From: an uncultured beta proteobacterium
Lineage (GTDB): Bacteria > Pseudomonadota > Gammaproteobacteria > Burkholderiales > SG8-41
Assembly (NCBI GenBank): GCA_903933915.1
Contig: CAIZLW010000200.1
Location: 19,635 to 83,634 of the forward strand
Length of the DNA: 64,000 nt
Direction: 5' to 3'
Made by a program: the position numbers and the translations under genes. Below the pieces are notes generated by a model. The model was given only the letters and a program-made list of their open reading frames with translations, searched no databases and was not told the DNA's origin. Shown here one piece after another: positions 43,114-52,800 of this stretch (within the stretch, counting starts at the first letter, position 1; each line of letters begins with the position of its first letter).

Positions 43114-44820
43114 TCATTGCCGCAGGCGGCCGGTCAGATCCACTGTGCGGGCGACTTCGGCAATGCTGGTAATGCCATCAAGTGCGCGGGTGACGCCTTC
43201 TTCGGCCAGTGAGCGGAAACCTTTCGAAACAGCTTCAGCGCGCAGTTCTTTTGCCGTGGCACGGCGGGCAACCAGTTCATCGATGTCGCCGTCCATCACC
43301 AGCAGTTCCATGATCGGCGTGCGGCCGCGATAACCCTTGTTGCCGCAGCTTTTGCAGCCGACTGGTCGGTAGAGGAACGACACCGAGTCAGCGGCTGCGC
43401 CGAGCAGCAGGCGCTCTTCCTGCGAAGGCGCGTAAGCCTCCTTGCAATGGGAGCACAATATGCGCACCAAGCGCTGGGCGATGATGCCGATGATATTGCC
43501 GGCCATGATGTCAGGCTGGATGCCGATGTCGAGCAGGCGCGGAAATGCGCCGAGTGCGGAGTTGGTATGTAGCGTGGTGAATACCTGGTGGCCGGTCATC
43601 GCGGCGCGGAACGCCATCTCCGCCGTTTCCTTGTCCCGCACCTCGCCGACCAGGATGATGTCCGGGTCCTGGCGCATGATCGAGCGAATGCCGTTGGCGA
43701 AGTCCATGCGCGCCACATCGTTGACCGAAGTCTGGCGCATCAGCGTCAGCGGGTATTCGACCGGGTCTTCGAGCGTCATGATGTTGACGGTCTCGTCATT
43801 GACCTGGGCGAGCAGTGAATACAATGTGGTGGTCTTGCCGCTGCCGGTCGGCCCGGTCACCACCAGAATGCCTTCGGGGCGCGCCAGCATGACGTCGAGC
43901 TTGTTCATGGTCTCTTTCGACAGGTTCATGCGGTCGAGATTGACGATGGACTTTTCGCGGTCGAGCACGCGCAGCACGATATTTTCGCCGTAGATCGTAG
44001 GCTGGGTCGAAACACGGAAATCCACAGGCCGGCCGTTCAGCGTCAGCGACATCCGGCCGTCCTGCGGTGCGCGCGTCTCGGCGATGTTCATTTCGCTGAC
44101 GACTTTGAGGCGCACCGTGATACCGGGCATGTAGGTCTTGTGCAGGCTGCGCACGGTTTCCAGCACGCCGTCGATACGGTAGCGGATGCGCAGGAATGCG
44201 TATTCAGGTTCGAAATGGATGTCGGACGCGCCGCGTTTGACGGCGTCGACCAGGATCGCATTGACCAGCCGCACCATCGGCTGCGTGTACTCGTCACCGC
44301 CGGCCTGCAGGCTGTCGTAATCAATCTCGCCGGTTTCGATCTCGGTCAGGATGCCGTCGACCGAGAGTTCGTGGCCGTAGAACTGGTCGATGTAGTCGCC
44401 GAGCTGGGCTTCCGCAGCGAGCTGGGTTTTCAGTTCCACCTGTGGACCGAGCATCGCACGCAACTGGTCCAGCGCCACGACGTTGAAAATCTCGGTGGTG
44501 GCGATGGTCAGTACATGGTCGGTCGGATCATAGGCGATCGGCAGCAGATGGTTGCGGCGCGCGAATTCTTCGGGTACCAGGCTCAGTGCTTCAGGGTCGG
44601 CCAAGACCTGCGCAAGATCAATCGATTCCTGGCCGACGGTCCGCGCCATGATGTCGCGGATAGCCGTTTCGGTGACGAATCCGAGACGTACCAGCAGCCG
44701 GCCGATGGGGACGTTGCTGTTGCGCTGTTCGGCAAGGACGATGGCCAACTGATCCTTGGTGATCAGCCCCTGCTGGACCAGCAGCTCGCCGAGCCGCAGT
44801 TTCTTTCGTTGTTCGGACAT
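43114..44820 (-). CDS. MshE-type pilus extension ATPase with c-di-GMP binding domain
   Basis: The 568-residue hexameric ATPase powers pilus extension. The N-terminus carries a MshEN motif, RLGxxLxxxGxxxxxxLxxxLxxQ, matched at every position by residues 9-32, and a second, looser one at 38-61; in MshE of Vibrio these bind c-di-GMP and switch on the motor. Walker A is GPTGSGKTTT, Walker B region DPDIILVGEVRD, and a zinc site of four Cys (CSHC and CKSC) is near the end. c-di-GMP control is inferred from the motif. Confidence 0.93.
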   Translation of the reverse strand: MSEQRKKLRLGELLVQQGLITKDQLAIVLAEQRNSNVPIGRLLVRLGFVTETAIRDIMARTVGQESIDLAQVLADPEALSLVPEEFARRNHLLPIAYDPTDHVLTIATTEIFNVVALDQLRAMLGPQVELKTQLAAEAQLGDYIDQFYGHELSVDGILTEIETGEIDYDSLQAGGDEYTQPMVRLVNAILVDAVKRGASDIHFEPEYAFLRIRYRIDGVLETVRSLHKTYMPGITVRLKVVSEMNIAETRAPQDGRMSLTLNGRPVDFRVSTQPTIYGENIVLRVLDREKSIVNLDRMNLSKETMNKLDVMLARPEGILVVTGPTGSGKTTTLYSLLAQVNDETVNIMTLEDPVEYPLTLMRQTSVNDVARMDFANGIRSIMRQDPDIILVGEVRDKETAEMAFRAAMTGHQVFTTLHTNSALGAFPRLLDIGIQPDIMAGNIIGIIAQRLVRILCSHCKEAYAPSQEERLLLGAAADSVSFLYRPVGCKSCGNKGYRGRTPIMELLVMDGDIDELVARRATAKELRAEAVSKGFRSLAEEGVTRALDGITSIAEVARTVDLTGRLRQ

Positions 44821-44837
44821 CGCTCTTGCCCTGCCGG

Positions 44838-46085
44838 CTATTCCGGCAGCGCGGCGAGTTGGCGGATGCGGTCTTGCGCCTGGTTCAGATTGAAGCCGGA
44901 CCGGCCGCGCGCCTGTGCCAGATCGACCGCACGCCGGTAGTAACCGGCCGCCAGCTTGGTCTGGCCGACATGTTCCAGACCGACGGCCAGGTTGTAGGCA
45001 TAGTCAGGATTGCCCGGCTCCAAGTAGTGGGCCTGGAAGTAAGATTGTTGCGCTTCAGCCCAGCGCGACTGATCGCCATACAGGTTGCCCAGCGTAAAGT
45101 GCAGCGAGGCTAGCGGTTCGCGCGCGATCAATTGTTTGAGTTTAGCTTCGGCCGCCGCCGGATCCGCCCGACCCATCAATGCGACGATGCCGGCCTGGGC
45201 ATAGGTATTGCGCGGCTCCAGATCCAGCACGCGGAAATACAGCCGGCTGGCTTCGTCGGCGCCATTCTGCTGCATGGCGACCGCGGCCGCGCCGAGCAGG
45301 GCCTGGATGTTTTTCGGGTCACTGCGCGCGACATCACCGTAGAGTTGTCGTGCGGCATCCAGCTTGCCCGACTGCAGCGCGGCATAAGCATCGGTTAATC
45401 GCGGGTCCAGTTGCGGTTCAGTCGTGCCGGCGCTGATTTTGATGCCGTCACGCGGCGCTTCGGCACGGGGCGGCGCTGCGACAGGCACGGCAGTCGGCAC
45501 TGCGGGAGCTGCTGCCGCAGTCGCCGCTGGCGTTGCGCTTGCAGCGGTTCCTGCGGATTCTCCCGGTGCGACCAGTGTATTGGTGGCAATCGGCTGTGGC
45601 GGCGTGGGCGTTTGAGCCATCGCCGGTTTCGGCGCCGGCGGCGCCTGGCGGATGAACAGTCCTGGATTGGTGATCTGCAGATAAACGTAAATGCCAAAAC
45701 CGATGACGGCGAGGCCCGCCAGGATGCTCACGGCAACGATCGGCTTGAAGCGTTTTCCGGAGGGCGCGGGCAGCGGCATGTTGGCGGTGGCTTGCAAAAC
45801 GGCCGCGGCCCGCGCCTGCTCGCCGGTCTTCAGGCCGGGAGAAGGCTTGTTTGGCGTTGCGGCCTGCTGAGGTGTGCGCTCTTGCACCGGGGGCGCATCG
45901 GCCGTCAACGGTTCCAGCGCCAGTTCCATCTTGGATGATGCGGCAGGAACGGGGGCGCGAGGAATTGGCGCGGAGCCAGGCGGTGCTTTCACTGCCGGCG
46001 CGGTCAATTCCGGCGATGCAGCTTGTTGTGCTGATTCGTTCCGGTCCTTGGCGGCCTTTTCCAAGGCCTTCATCAACAGGCTCAT
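44838..46085 (-). CDS. TPR protein (MshN-like)
   Basis: The 415-residue protein begins MSLLMKALEKAAKDRNES, a start shared by MSHA-cluster TPR proteins, has a Pro/Ala-rich cytoplasmic stretch, one membrane helix at about 117-135 (AVSILAGLAVIGFGIYVYL) and periplasmic TPR repeats to the end (YAALQSGKLDAARQLYG, LGNLYGDQSRWAEAQQSYF). It may help place or assemble the secretin. It overlaps the secretin stop as ATGA. Confidence 0.82.
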   Translation of the reverse strand: MSLLMKALEKAAKDRNESAQQAASPELTAPAVKAPPGSAPIPRAPVPAASSKMELALEPLTADAPPVQERTPQQAATPNKPSPGLKTGEQARAAAVLQATANMPLPAPSGKRFKPIVAVSILAGLAVIGFGIYVYLQITNPGLFIRQAPPAPKPAMAQTPTPPQPIATNTLVAPGESAGTAASATPAATAAAAPAVPTAVPVAAPPRAEAPRDGIKISAGTTEPQLDPRLTDAYAALQSGKLDAARQLYGDVARSDPKNIQALLGAAAVAMQQNGADEASRLYFRVLDLEPRNTYAQAGIVALMGRADPAAAEAKLKQLIAREPLASLHFTLGNLYGDQSRWAEAQQSYFQAHYLEPGNPDYAYNLAVGLEHVGQTKLAAGYYRRAVDLAQARGRSGFNLNQAQDRIRQLAALPE

Positions 46086-47953
46086 GGGGCGGCGGGCTTG
46101 GGCGCGGCGACGGACTCAGCAGAGGGCAGAAAGCGCTGGAAGTACTTCAGTTCATCGCTTTCCAGAGTGGGATTGGATACCACGGTCGGACGCAGGAAAA
46201 TAACCAGCTCACTTTTTCGCGCGCCCTGATTGCGGAAGCGGAACAGGTCGCCGAAGGCGCCCAAACTGTCGGCGCCGGGGATTTGTTCGCGTGCCAAAGT
46301 GACGTTGTCCTGCATCAGTCCGCCAAGGATCACGGTTTGCCCGCTGACGACCTGCAGCACGGACTCCATTTCGCGAACCTGGATCTGCGGCACCGGATTG
46401 GCAATACAGTTCAGCCGAGCTGCGTCGCACAGGCTCGGGTTGGGGTCATTGACGAAAGGCTGGCTGGTGTTGAGCCGGGTGATGGTCGGGCGTACGTTGA
46501 GCAGAACGCGGCCATCCTCGTTGATCTGCGGCGTGACACCCATGACAACGCCGACGGAAACGCTTTTTGCCGTGGTGTTGAAGGTGGTCTGCGAAGGGCC
46601 GGTTGACGTCGTGGTGGTATCCGCCTTGATTTCAAAGTAGACGAGGTTGTCGACGACCTTGAGCAGTGCGGTCTGGTTGTTCATTGCCATCAGTTTCGGA
46701 CTGGACAGCACGCGCGAGCTGCCGAACTCCTCCAGCAGTTTTACGGTGCCGCTGATATTGCCGACATTGGTCGTCGGGTTGGTATAGGCAATCGTCATCG
46801 CATTGCCGGGGCTGGCGCCCGCGCCGGTAGCGGCGCCGGTGAAACCGCCGAGCAGGGCCTGGGTGATCGACAACCCGCCGCTGATCGGCAGCCGGCTCCA
46901 GTCGATGCCGGACTGGAAGCCATCGGCGAGGATGACTTCTACTATCGTTGCTTCAATCAGTACCTGCCGTTGAATTGCCGAGGTGACGCTGTCCAGATGT
47001 TTCTGGATCAGTTGGTGCTGCAGGTCGGTGGCGTTGATGGTGATCGTCCCGGACACGGCATTCACCACAACGTCGTCCGGCACCAGGGTCGCCTGCTGCA
47101 GGTTGGCGCCGGGGCTGCTGATCGTCGCGGAAGCGAGATTCGGTGCGCCCTGTCCGGCTTTGCTCGCCGCCTCGATTTGGCGCACGCGCAGATCCTGGTC
47201 CTGTTTGATCAACTCCCGGCGTTCAGCGCGGGCGTCAGCAGTCAAGGCCTGCAACCGCGTCGAATTCAGGATGCCGCGGATGTTGTCGCGCAACTGCTCC
47301 CAGAAATTGTTGTTGGATGTCGAGCGTACCGAGGTGCTGGAGCCCGAGGCGCTGCTGCCGCCGGAACCGCCGCCGCTTGAGCCCGACCCGGTGGAAATCT
47401 CGCCTGACACGCCGATATTCGAGGTCATGTCGCGGGTGATGTTGACGTAGTTGACGCGATAGGTCTTCACATAGGCCGCGTCAGGGGACACGATGATCGT
47501 GTTGCCTTCGGTCCGGTAGCGCAGGTTCACCTGTTTGGTCAGCCGCTCCAGGATGGCCGGTAGTGTTTCGTTAATGGCGTTCAGGCTGACCAGTCCGGTG
47601 AGACCGGGATGAATGTCGATGTTCTGTTTGGTGTCGCGGGCCAGCGCCAGCAGTAGTTCCTTGACCGGCACCTCATGCACAACAACGCTGTAGGTCTGCG
47701 GTTTGATCTGCGCCGTAGGCGGCGGCACCAGCGTTGGCACGCGTGCGGGCTGGGGAATCGGGGCGGCAGGCGGCTTGGCTGCGACTGGCGGGGCGACGAT
47801 GTGGCCTTGCGAAGGCTGAACCTGGGGCTTGTACTGGACGCATGCGGAAAGCAGCACGGCAACGCAGGTCATCGCAGCCGGAAGGGCAGTGCTGGTCAGA
47901 CGGGTGCCGGTTGGTGTGGCGGACGGTCGGCGTGCGGGCTGCCGTTCGGACAT
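46082..47953 (-). CDS. pilus secretin (MshL-like lipoprotein)
   Basis: The 623-residue protein has a lipobox LLSAC with Cys38 after an unusually long N-terminus, an STN/N0 region and N1 domain, a Gly/Ser-rich loop (GSGSSGGGSGG), and the C-terminal secretin domain with VLSSPKLMAMNNQTA and LGGLMQDN. It forms the outer-membrane pore. ATG 47953 is preferred over 47962, since GGGGAG lies nine bases before it. Confidence 0.88.
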   Translation of the reverse strand: MSERQPARRPSATPTGTRLTSTALPAAMTCVAVLLSACVQYKPQVQPSQGHIVAPPVAAKPPAAPIPQPARVPTLVPPPTAQIKPQTYSVVVHEVPVKELLLALARDTKQNIDIHPGLTGLVSLNAINETLPAILERLTKQVNLRYRTEGNTIIVSPDAAYVKTYRVNYVNITRDMTSNIGVSGEISTGSGSSGGGSGGSSASGSSTSVRSTSNNNFWEQLRDNIRGILNSTRLQALTADARAERRELIKQDQDLRVRQIEAASKAGQGAPNLASATISSPGANLQQATLVPDDVVVNAVSGTITINATDLQHQLIQKHLDSVTSAIQRQVLIEATIVEVILADGFQSGIDWSRLPISGGLSITQALLGGFTGAATGAGASPGNAMTIAYTNPTTNVGNISGTVKLLEEFGSSRVLSSPKLMAMNNQTALLKVVDNLVYFEIKADTTTTSTGPSQTTFNTTAKSVSVGVVMGVTPQINEDGRVLLNVRPTITRLNTSQPFVNDPNPSLCDAARLNCIANPVPQIQVREMESVLQVVSGQTVILGGLMQDNVTLAREQIPGADSLGAFGDLFRFRNQGARKSELVIFLRPTVVSNPTLESDELKYFQRFLPSAESVAAPKPAAP

Positions 47954-48015
47954 TTTTTGCATACTCCCCTGGCTACACGGGTGATTTTACGTGTCGTGAC
48001 GAGAATGTGCGGCCG

Positions 48016-49518
48016 TCATGACGGATTATTACTGGCGACCTCGGTCCTGATGCCTTGGACCGTACGCAACAACGGCTTGTAAGTCTTCAGTCGCGCCGGT
48101 AACTGTGCCATCGCCTCACGGGCCGCATTCTGGCTGTCAAACGTGCCCCAAGTCATGGTCAGCGCCGGCTCACCTTTTGCAAGGGTACGATACACAAAAA
48201 CATCATTCATTTCAATGATATTCGCGATAAATCTGAGGTGTTGGTTCAGCTGTTGTTCGTCGCGCGCGCCGAGCAATTGAATGGTGTAGGTCTGGGGCGG
48301 GGACGAGGCCAGCCAGGCGGTGGTTGCGGCGAGTCGTTGCTGCAGCAGTTTGGCGGAAACCGGCATGCCTGATGCAGCCGGCAGTTTTGCGTTTTCGGGC
48401 GCCGGCGCAGCATGGGTCTGCGGGGGGGCTGCCGGGGTTACTGTGGTGGTTTGAGCAGGTTCAGGCACTGAAATCGAAGCAGCGGCAATCGGAGGTTTTT
48501 CGTAACTATTTGTTTTATTTGATAAATTTTCAGGTGATGGGGCAATGCTTGTTGCCGCGGGGGTGGCTGGGGCCGTTCCGGTCGCGGCGTTATGTCGTGC
48601 GCCGCCCAGCAGGGCGAACAGCGCGGCGCCGGCGGCCATACCCAGAACCAGGATGCCGGCGCCGAAGGCCCAGCGCGACCCGGCCTTGGGTTCCGGCTGG
48701 TATTGCTGCTGCGCGAATTCGCTGTCGCGGATTGCCGCATCGACATGTTTCTGGCGCAGCGTGTGGGTGTTTTCGGCAAACGCCGCCAGCAGCGCCTTGT
48801 CGGCAATCAGGTTGATGCGGCGGGTCAGCCCGCTGGAAATCCGCGTAATTTCGCGAATGATGGCGTCGCTAAACAGATCGGGGCCGCGATAACCGGCAGC
48901 GCGCAGCCGGAACATCAGGTATTCGCGGGTCTCCGGACCGGTCAGCGGCTCCAGCCTGAAACTGTGGGTGATGCGTTCCTTCAACTGGCGGATCTGGTTC
49001 TGGCGCAGGTTTTCATCGAGTTCGGGCTGGCCGAACAGCACGATCTGCAGCAGCTTGTCGGATTTGGTTTCGAGGTTCGACAGCAGGCGAATTTCTTCGA
49101 GAGTTGCAATCGGCATGCCCTGCGATTCCTCGATGAACAGCACCACGCGTTTGCCTTCGGCATGGCGCTGCAGCAGGTAATCCTGGATGGCGTGCATGAC
49201 GGCGAGACGGCTTTCGTCGCGCGTACCCTGCAACTGCAGTTCGAAGGCGATGGCGTGGAGGATTTCCTCTGGAGAAACGCTGGGATTCGCCAGGTAAACC
49301 GTTTCGACGTTTTCCGGCAGCCGCGTTTGCAACATGCTGCACAACATCGTTTTGCCGCTGCCGACTTCACCGGTGACCTTGACGATGCCTTCGCCCTGGG
49401 TGATCGCGTAGATCAGCGCTTCGAGAATCGGGCCGCGATTGCCGCCGCCGAAAAAGAAGTCGGTGTTCGGGGTGATCTTGAAGGGCGGCTGTGTCAGGCC
49501 GAAGTGTTCGTAATACAT
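48016..49518 (-). CDS. ExeA/MshM-type AAA ATPase with SPOR-like end
   Basis: The 500-residue protein begins MYYEHFGLTQPPFKITPNTD and has Walker A GEVGSGKT at 50-57 and a Walker B with FIEESQGM, as in MshM/ExeA. A membrane helix at about 265-290 (WAFGAGILVLGMAAGAALFAL) and a Pro/Ala-rich linker lead to a C-terminal SPOR-like domain (YTIQLLGARDEQQLNQHL), which could bind peptidoglycan. It would help insert the secretin. An AT-rich patch at 48503-48540, encoding NLSNKTNSYEK, holds one recurring motif. Confidence 0.85.
   Translation of the reverse strand: MYYEHFGLTQPPFKITPNTDFFFGGGNRGPILEALIYAITQGEGIVKVTGEVGSGKTMLCSMLQTRLPENVETVYLANPSVSPEEILHAIAFELQLQGTRDESRLAVMHAIQDYLLQRHAEGKRVVLFIEESQGMPIATLEEIRLLSNLETKSDKLLQIVLFGQPELDENLRQNQIRQLKERITHSFRLEPLTGPETREYLMFRLRAAGYRGPDLFSDAIIREITRISSGLTRRINLIADKALLAAFAENTHTLRQKHVDAAIRDSEFAQQQYQPEPKAGSRWAFGAGILVLGMAAGAALFALLGGARHNAATGTAPATPAATSIAPSPENLSNKTNSYEKPPIAAASISVPEPAQTTTVTPAAPPQTHAAPAPENAKLPAASGMPVSAKLLQQRLAATTAWLASSPPQTYTIQLLGARDEQQLNQHLRFIANIIEMNDVFVYRTLAKGEPALTMTWGTFDSQNAAREAMAQLPARLKTYKPLLRTVQGIRTEVASNNPS
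48503..48515 (-). other. recurring AT-rich motif inside a coding region
   Basis: On the minus strand AAACAAATAGTTA falls in the linker of the MshM-like ATPase gene. It matches the sites at 21543 and 58565 closely. Being in an unconstrained linker, it could have been gained without harm. Confidence 0.35.
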
Positions 49519-49519
49519 G

Positions 49520-50938
49520 TTATTTGTCCTCGCCCGCATCGCTGCGGGTCTGCATCCGGCTGTACAGGGTGGTGCGCTGGACACCGAGCCGTTTTGCCGC
49601 CTGCGACAGGTTGCCGTTGGTCATCGCCAGTGCGGCTTCGATGAACCCGCGCTCCCAGCGCTTGAGGACTTCATCAAGCTTGAATTCGGGGTCGGCTTCG
49701 ATCTGGCGGCGCGCGGCGTCGAGCAGCACGCTTTCTTCCGAAATTTCGGCGAGTCCCGCCGGCGCCTGGACTTCGCGATCGAACTCAGACTGCAGCAACA
49801 GCGGCGTGATCTGCGTACCCGCATACTTGGTGCACAGGCGGATGACCACGTTGCGCAGTTCGCGCACGTTGCCGGGGAAGGGGTAATCGCGCCACATGCG
49901 CAGGGCGTCCTTGTCGAGCTCGACGGGCTGCGTGCCGATCTGTTCGGCGTAAAACATCCGAAAATGATCAAGCAGCAGCTGTTTGTCGTCGCTGAGGTCA
50001 CGCAGCGCAGGCACGCCGATGGTGAATACCGACAGCCGGTGATAGAGGTCGGCGCGGAAGCGGTTGTGGCGGACTTCGCTGCGCAGGTCGCGGTTGGTTG
50101 CGGTGATGATGCGCGCGTTCGAGATGCGGCTTTGTGTTTCACCGACACGCTGGTATTCGCCGTTCTCCAGCACGCGCAGCAGCTTGGCCTGCAGTTCCAG
50201 CGGCAGTTCGCCGATCTCGTCGAGAAACAGCGTCGAATCGACGGCGTCCTCAAAATAACCCGCGCGCGCAGTGACGGCGCCGGTGAAGGCGCCCTTGGCG
50301 TAACCGAACAGCGTCGGCTCGACCAGCGTCGGTGAAATCGCCGCGCAGTTCAGCGCCATGAATGGCTTGCCGGCGCGCCGGCTCTGCTTGTGCAGGGCTT
50401 GTGCTACGAGCTCCTTGCCGCTGCCCGATTCGCCTTCGATCAGCACCGGGAACGGCGCATTCGCGAACTGGGTCAGCTGCTCGCGCAGTTTCTGCATCGG
50501 CGGGCTGTTGCCGATCAGGCCTGAGGCATCGCTGGTTTCCGCCGAGGTGACCTCCAGCGCCTGGCGCAACAGCGCCTTGATCTGCGCCGGGTCGGCCGGT
50601 TTGGAAACAAAATCGATGGCGCCCAGCGTGCGCGCGTGACGCGCGTTGGATTCATCGTTCTGCCCGGACAGCACAATAATCTTGATCGACGGGGCGATTG
50701 CGATCAGTTCGGCGATCAACTGGAAACCCTCATCGGGGCGATGCGGCTTCGGCGGCAGGCCGAGGTCGATCAGTGCCAGTGCCGGCGGCGTATCACGCTG
50801 TCGCAGCAGCGCCTTGGCATGGGTACGGGATTCCGCAGTGGTCACCGTGAAATCCTCGCCCAGCACGTAGCTCAGCGTGTCCAGGATGACGGGATCGTCA
50901 TCGACGATCAGCAGTTCCGGTTTTCCGGGTTCTGTCAC
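49520..50938 (-). CDS. sigma-54 dependent response regulator of the pilus locus
   Basis: The 472-residue regulator has a receiver domain with Asp58 in [10 protein letters not shown] and a C-terminal conserved Lys (SKPAD). An AAA+ domain follows with Walker A GESGSGKE and the sigma-54 contact loop GAFTGA. A Fis-type HTH ([21 protein letters not shown]) ends it. The receiver has an insert, [10 protein letters not shown], like PrsR-type regulators. It likely activates the sigma-54 prepilin promoter at 32752-32766, with the kinase at 34502-36226 as partner; both are inferences. Start is GTG. Confidence 0.9.
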   Translation of the reverse strand: MTEPGKPELLIVDDDPVILDTLSYVLGEDFTVTTAESRTHAKALLRQRDTPPALALIDLGLPPKPHRPDEGFQLIAELIAIAPSIKIIVLSGQNDESNARHARTLGAIDFVSKPADPAQIKALLRQALEVTSAETSDASGLIGNSPPMQKLREQLTQFANAPFPVLIEGESGSGKELVAQALHKQSRRAGKPFMALNCAAISPTLVEPTLFGYAKGAFTGAVTARAGYFEDAVDSTLFLDEIGELPLELQAKLLRVLENGEYQRVGETQSRISNARIITATNRDLRSEVRHNRFRADLYHRLSVFTIGVPALRDLSDDKQLLLDHFRMFYAEQIGTQPVELDKDALRMWRDYPFPGNVRELRNVVIRLCTKYAGTQITPLLLQSEFDREVQAPAGLAEISEESVLLDAARRQIEADPEFKLDEVLKRWERGFIEAALAMTNGNLSQAAKRLGVQRTTLYSRMQTRSDAGEDK

Positions 50939-51032
50939 GTTTGAATCTTTTTATGTAAGTGGCTGAAACGAAAAGGCATTGTGCCAGATTGCCGCCCTGG
51001 CGTGGGATCGGCCCGCCGCTGTTGCGCGCCGA

Positions 51033-51755
51033 TCAGTGTGCGGCGATGCATGCCAGATACGCATGCTCAAGATCGGGTGCACCCTGTTGCTGGATGAACT
51101 CTGCGGGGGTGCCGGCAAAACGCAGTTGCCCGAGGTGAATCACCGCCATGCGGCTGCACATTTCCGCGACGTCATGCAGCGCGTGGGTGGTCATCAGCAC
51201 CGTGCGGCCGCGGGCATGCTGCGCCTTCAGTTCACGTTTCAGCAAAGCTCGCGCTTTCGGATCGAGGCCGCTGGTGGGTTCATCCAGGATGTAGAGCTCT
51301 TTTTCCGACAGCAGGCAGGCAGCCAGCCCGAGTTTCTGGGTCATGCCCTTGGAGTAGGCGCGCACCGGCTTGTCGAGCGCGCCGACGGCGAGTTCCAGTG
51401 CTTCGAGCATCTCGCGAACCCGCGTTTCGTCATAGTCGCGGCGATGCAGTTCGCAGGTGTAGCGCAGAAAATCGCGTCCCGACAGGAAATAAGGCGGCAC
51501 GAACCGTTCCGGCAGATAGGCGATGCGGCTGCGCGCCGCAGTCTGGCGGTGCGGCGTGCCGAAGATTTCGATGCTGCCGCCGCCGACATCACAGAAATCG
51601 AGCGCGCATTTGATCAGCGTGGTTTTGCCGGCGCCGTTTTCGCCGACCAGTCCGAAAAATTCGCCGGCGGCGACTTCCAGCGACAGGTCGGTGAGCGCGA
51701 CGGCGCTGGCGTAGGATTTTGTGAGCTTGCTGATGCGCAGTGCGGGAGCGGACAT
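51033..51755 (-). CDS. ABC transporter ATPase
   Basis: The 240-residue ATPase has Walker A GENGAGKT, signature YSKGM, Walker B LYILDEPTSGLDP and H-loop MTTHAL, in the CcmA/NatA-like subgroup that serves ABC-2 permeases. No permease is adjacent. It lies 94 bases upstream of the pilus regulator in the same direction, so it may head the pilus operon and pair with the permease at 33688-34452. Confidence 0.85.
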   Translation of the reverse strand: MSAPALRISKLTKSYASAVALTDLSLEVAAGEFFGLVGENGAGKTTLIKCALDFCDVGGGSIEIFGTPHRQTAARSRIAYLPERFVPPYFLSGRDFLRYTCELHRRDYDETRVREMLEALELAVGALDKPVRAYSKGMTQKLGLAACLLSEKELYILDEPTSGLDPKARALLKRELKAQHARGRTVLMTTHALHDVAEMCSRMAVIHLGQLRFAGTPAEFIQQQGAPDLEHAYLACIAAH

Positions 51756-51893
51756 GCGGCGTAACTTAGCGTAAAGCACCCCGGGGGTAAACACCGTACG
51801 ACTGTCCGGGCTGGCATGACTGCGCCGGGGCGGGGCCGAAACCCATCAACGCGCCATGCCGTCCGGCGCCTCCGGCAAAGACCGGCCCGGCGT

Positions 51894-51922
51894 TTGGTTG
51901 CACTGCCAATCTCGGCTAGAAT
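51894..51922 (+). promoter_or_regulatory. sigma-70 promoter of the mla operon
   Basis: TTGGTT and TAGAAT are 17 bases apart, 36 bases before the mlaF GTG. It lies in the 202-base divergent gap with the ABC ATPase gene; the rest of that gap shows no gene. Confidence 0.6.
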
Positions 51923-51957
51923 CGCTTCCTTTGTTTCCGGCAGCAACCGCCGCACCC

Positions 51958-52800
51958 GTGGCCACCGAATCCCTCATTGAAATCAAGGACGTCAATTTTG
52001 CGTACGCAGAGCGTCCGATATTGACGGGCATCAACATGACGATCCCGCGCGGCAAGGTTGTCGCGCTGATGGGCATCAGTGGTTCCGGCAAGACCACGCT
52101 GCTGCGGCTGATGGGCGGCGTGATGAAACCGACGACGGGTGAGGTGTGGATCAACGGTGAATGCACCAGCAAGCTGGATACGCAGGGCATTTACCGCATG
52201 CGCCGGCGCATGGGCATGCTGTTCCAGTTCGGCGCGCTGTTCACCGACCTGTCGGTGTATGACAACGTGGCGTTCCAGATGCGCGAGCACACCGGCCTGC
52301 CGGAAAGCATGATCCGCGACCTGGTGATGATGAAGCTGCATGCCGTCGGACTGCGCGGCGCGCACAAGCTGATGCCGGCGGAACTGTCAGGCGGCATGGC
52401 GCGGCGGGTGGCGCTGGCGAGGGCGATTGCGCTGGATCCGATGATCATGATGTATGACGAACCGTTTACCGGGTTGGACCCGATTTCGCTGGGTGTCATT
52501 GCAAACCTGGTGCGCGAACTGAACGATACGCTGGGCACGACGTCGCTGGTGGTGACGCACGACGTGCAGGAGGCGCTGGATGTGGTGGATTATGTGTATT
52601 ACCTGTCGGACGGAAAAATGATGGCGCATGGCACGCCGGAAGAAATGCGCGCGAACAAGGACCCGCTGGTCTACCAGTTCGTCCATGGCGAAGCGGAAGG
52701 CCCGGTGGCCTACCAGTATCCGAGCAAGGATTTTTCGGTTGACCTGAATCTGGGCGCGCGCCGCGCAGCAAGTCCTCCCGGGGGTCACCGTGCCGCATAG
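51958..52800 (+). CDS. mlaF: phospholipid ABC transporter ATPase MlaF
   Basis: The 280-residue ATPase drives phospholipid movement between the membranes. It has Walker [28 protein letters not shown], signature LSGGMARR, Walker [14 protein letters not shown] and H-loop [13 protein letters not shown] 51958 starts the conserved part. It overlaps mlaE by 11 bases. A diverged paralogue lies at 58588-59391. Confidence 0.95.
   Translation: MATESLIEIKDVNFAYAERPILTGINMTIPRGKVVALMGISGSGKTTLLRLMGGVMKPTTGEVWINGECTSKLDTQGIYRMRRRMGMLFQFGALFTDLSVYDNVAFQMREHTGLPESMIRDLVMMKLHAVGLRGAHKLMPAELSGGMARRVALARAIALDPMIMMYDEPFTGLDPISLGVIANLVRELNDTLGTTSLVVTHDVQEALDVVDYVYYLSDGKMMAHGTPEEMRANKDPLVYQFVHGEAEGPVAYQYPSKDFSVDLNLGARRAASPPGGHRAA

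Noticed and set aside
50939..51032. possible sigma-54 promoter before the pilus regulator (TGGCAC on the minus strand)
   Set aside because: The -24 half is good but the expected GC at -12 is absent at the right spacing.
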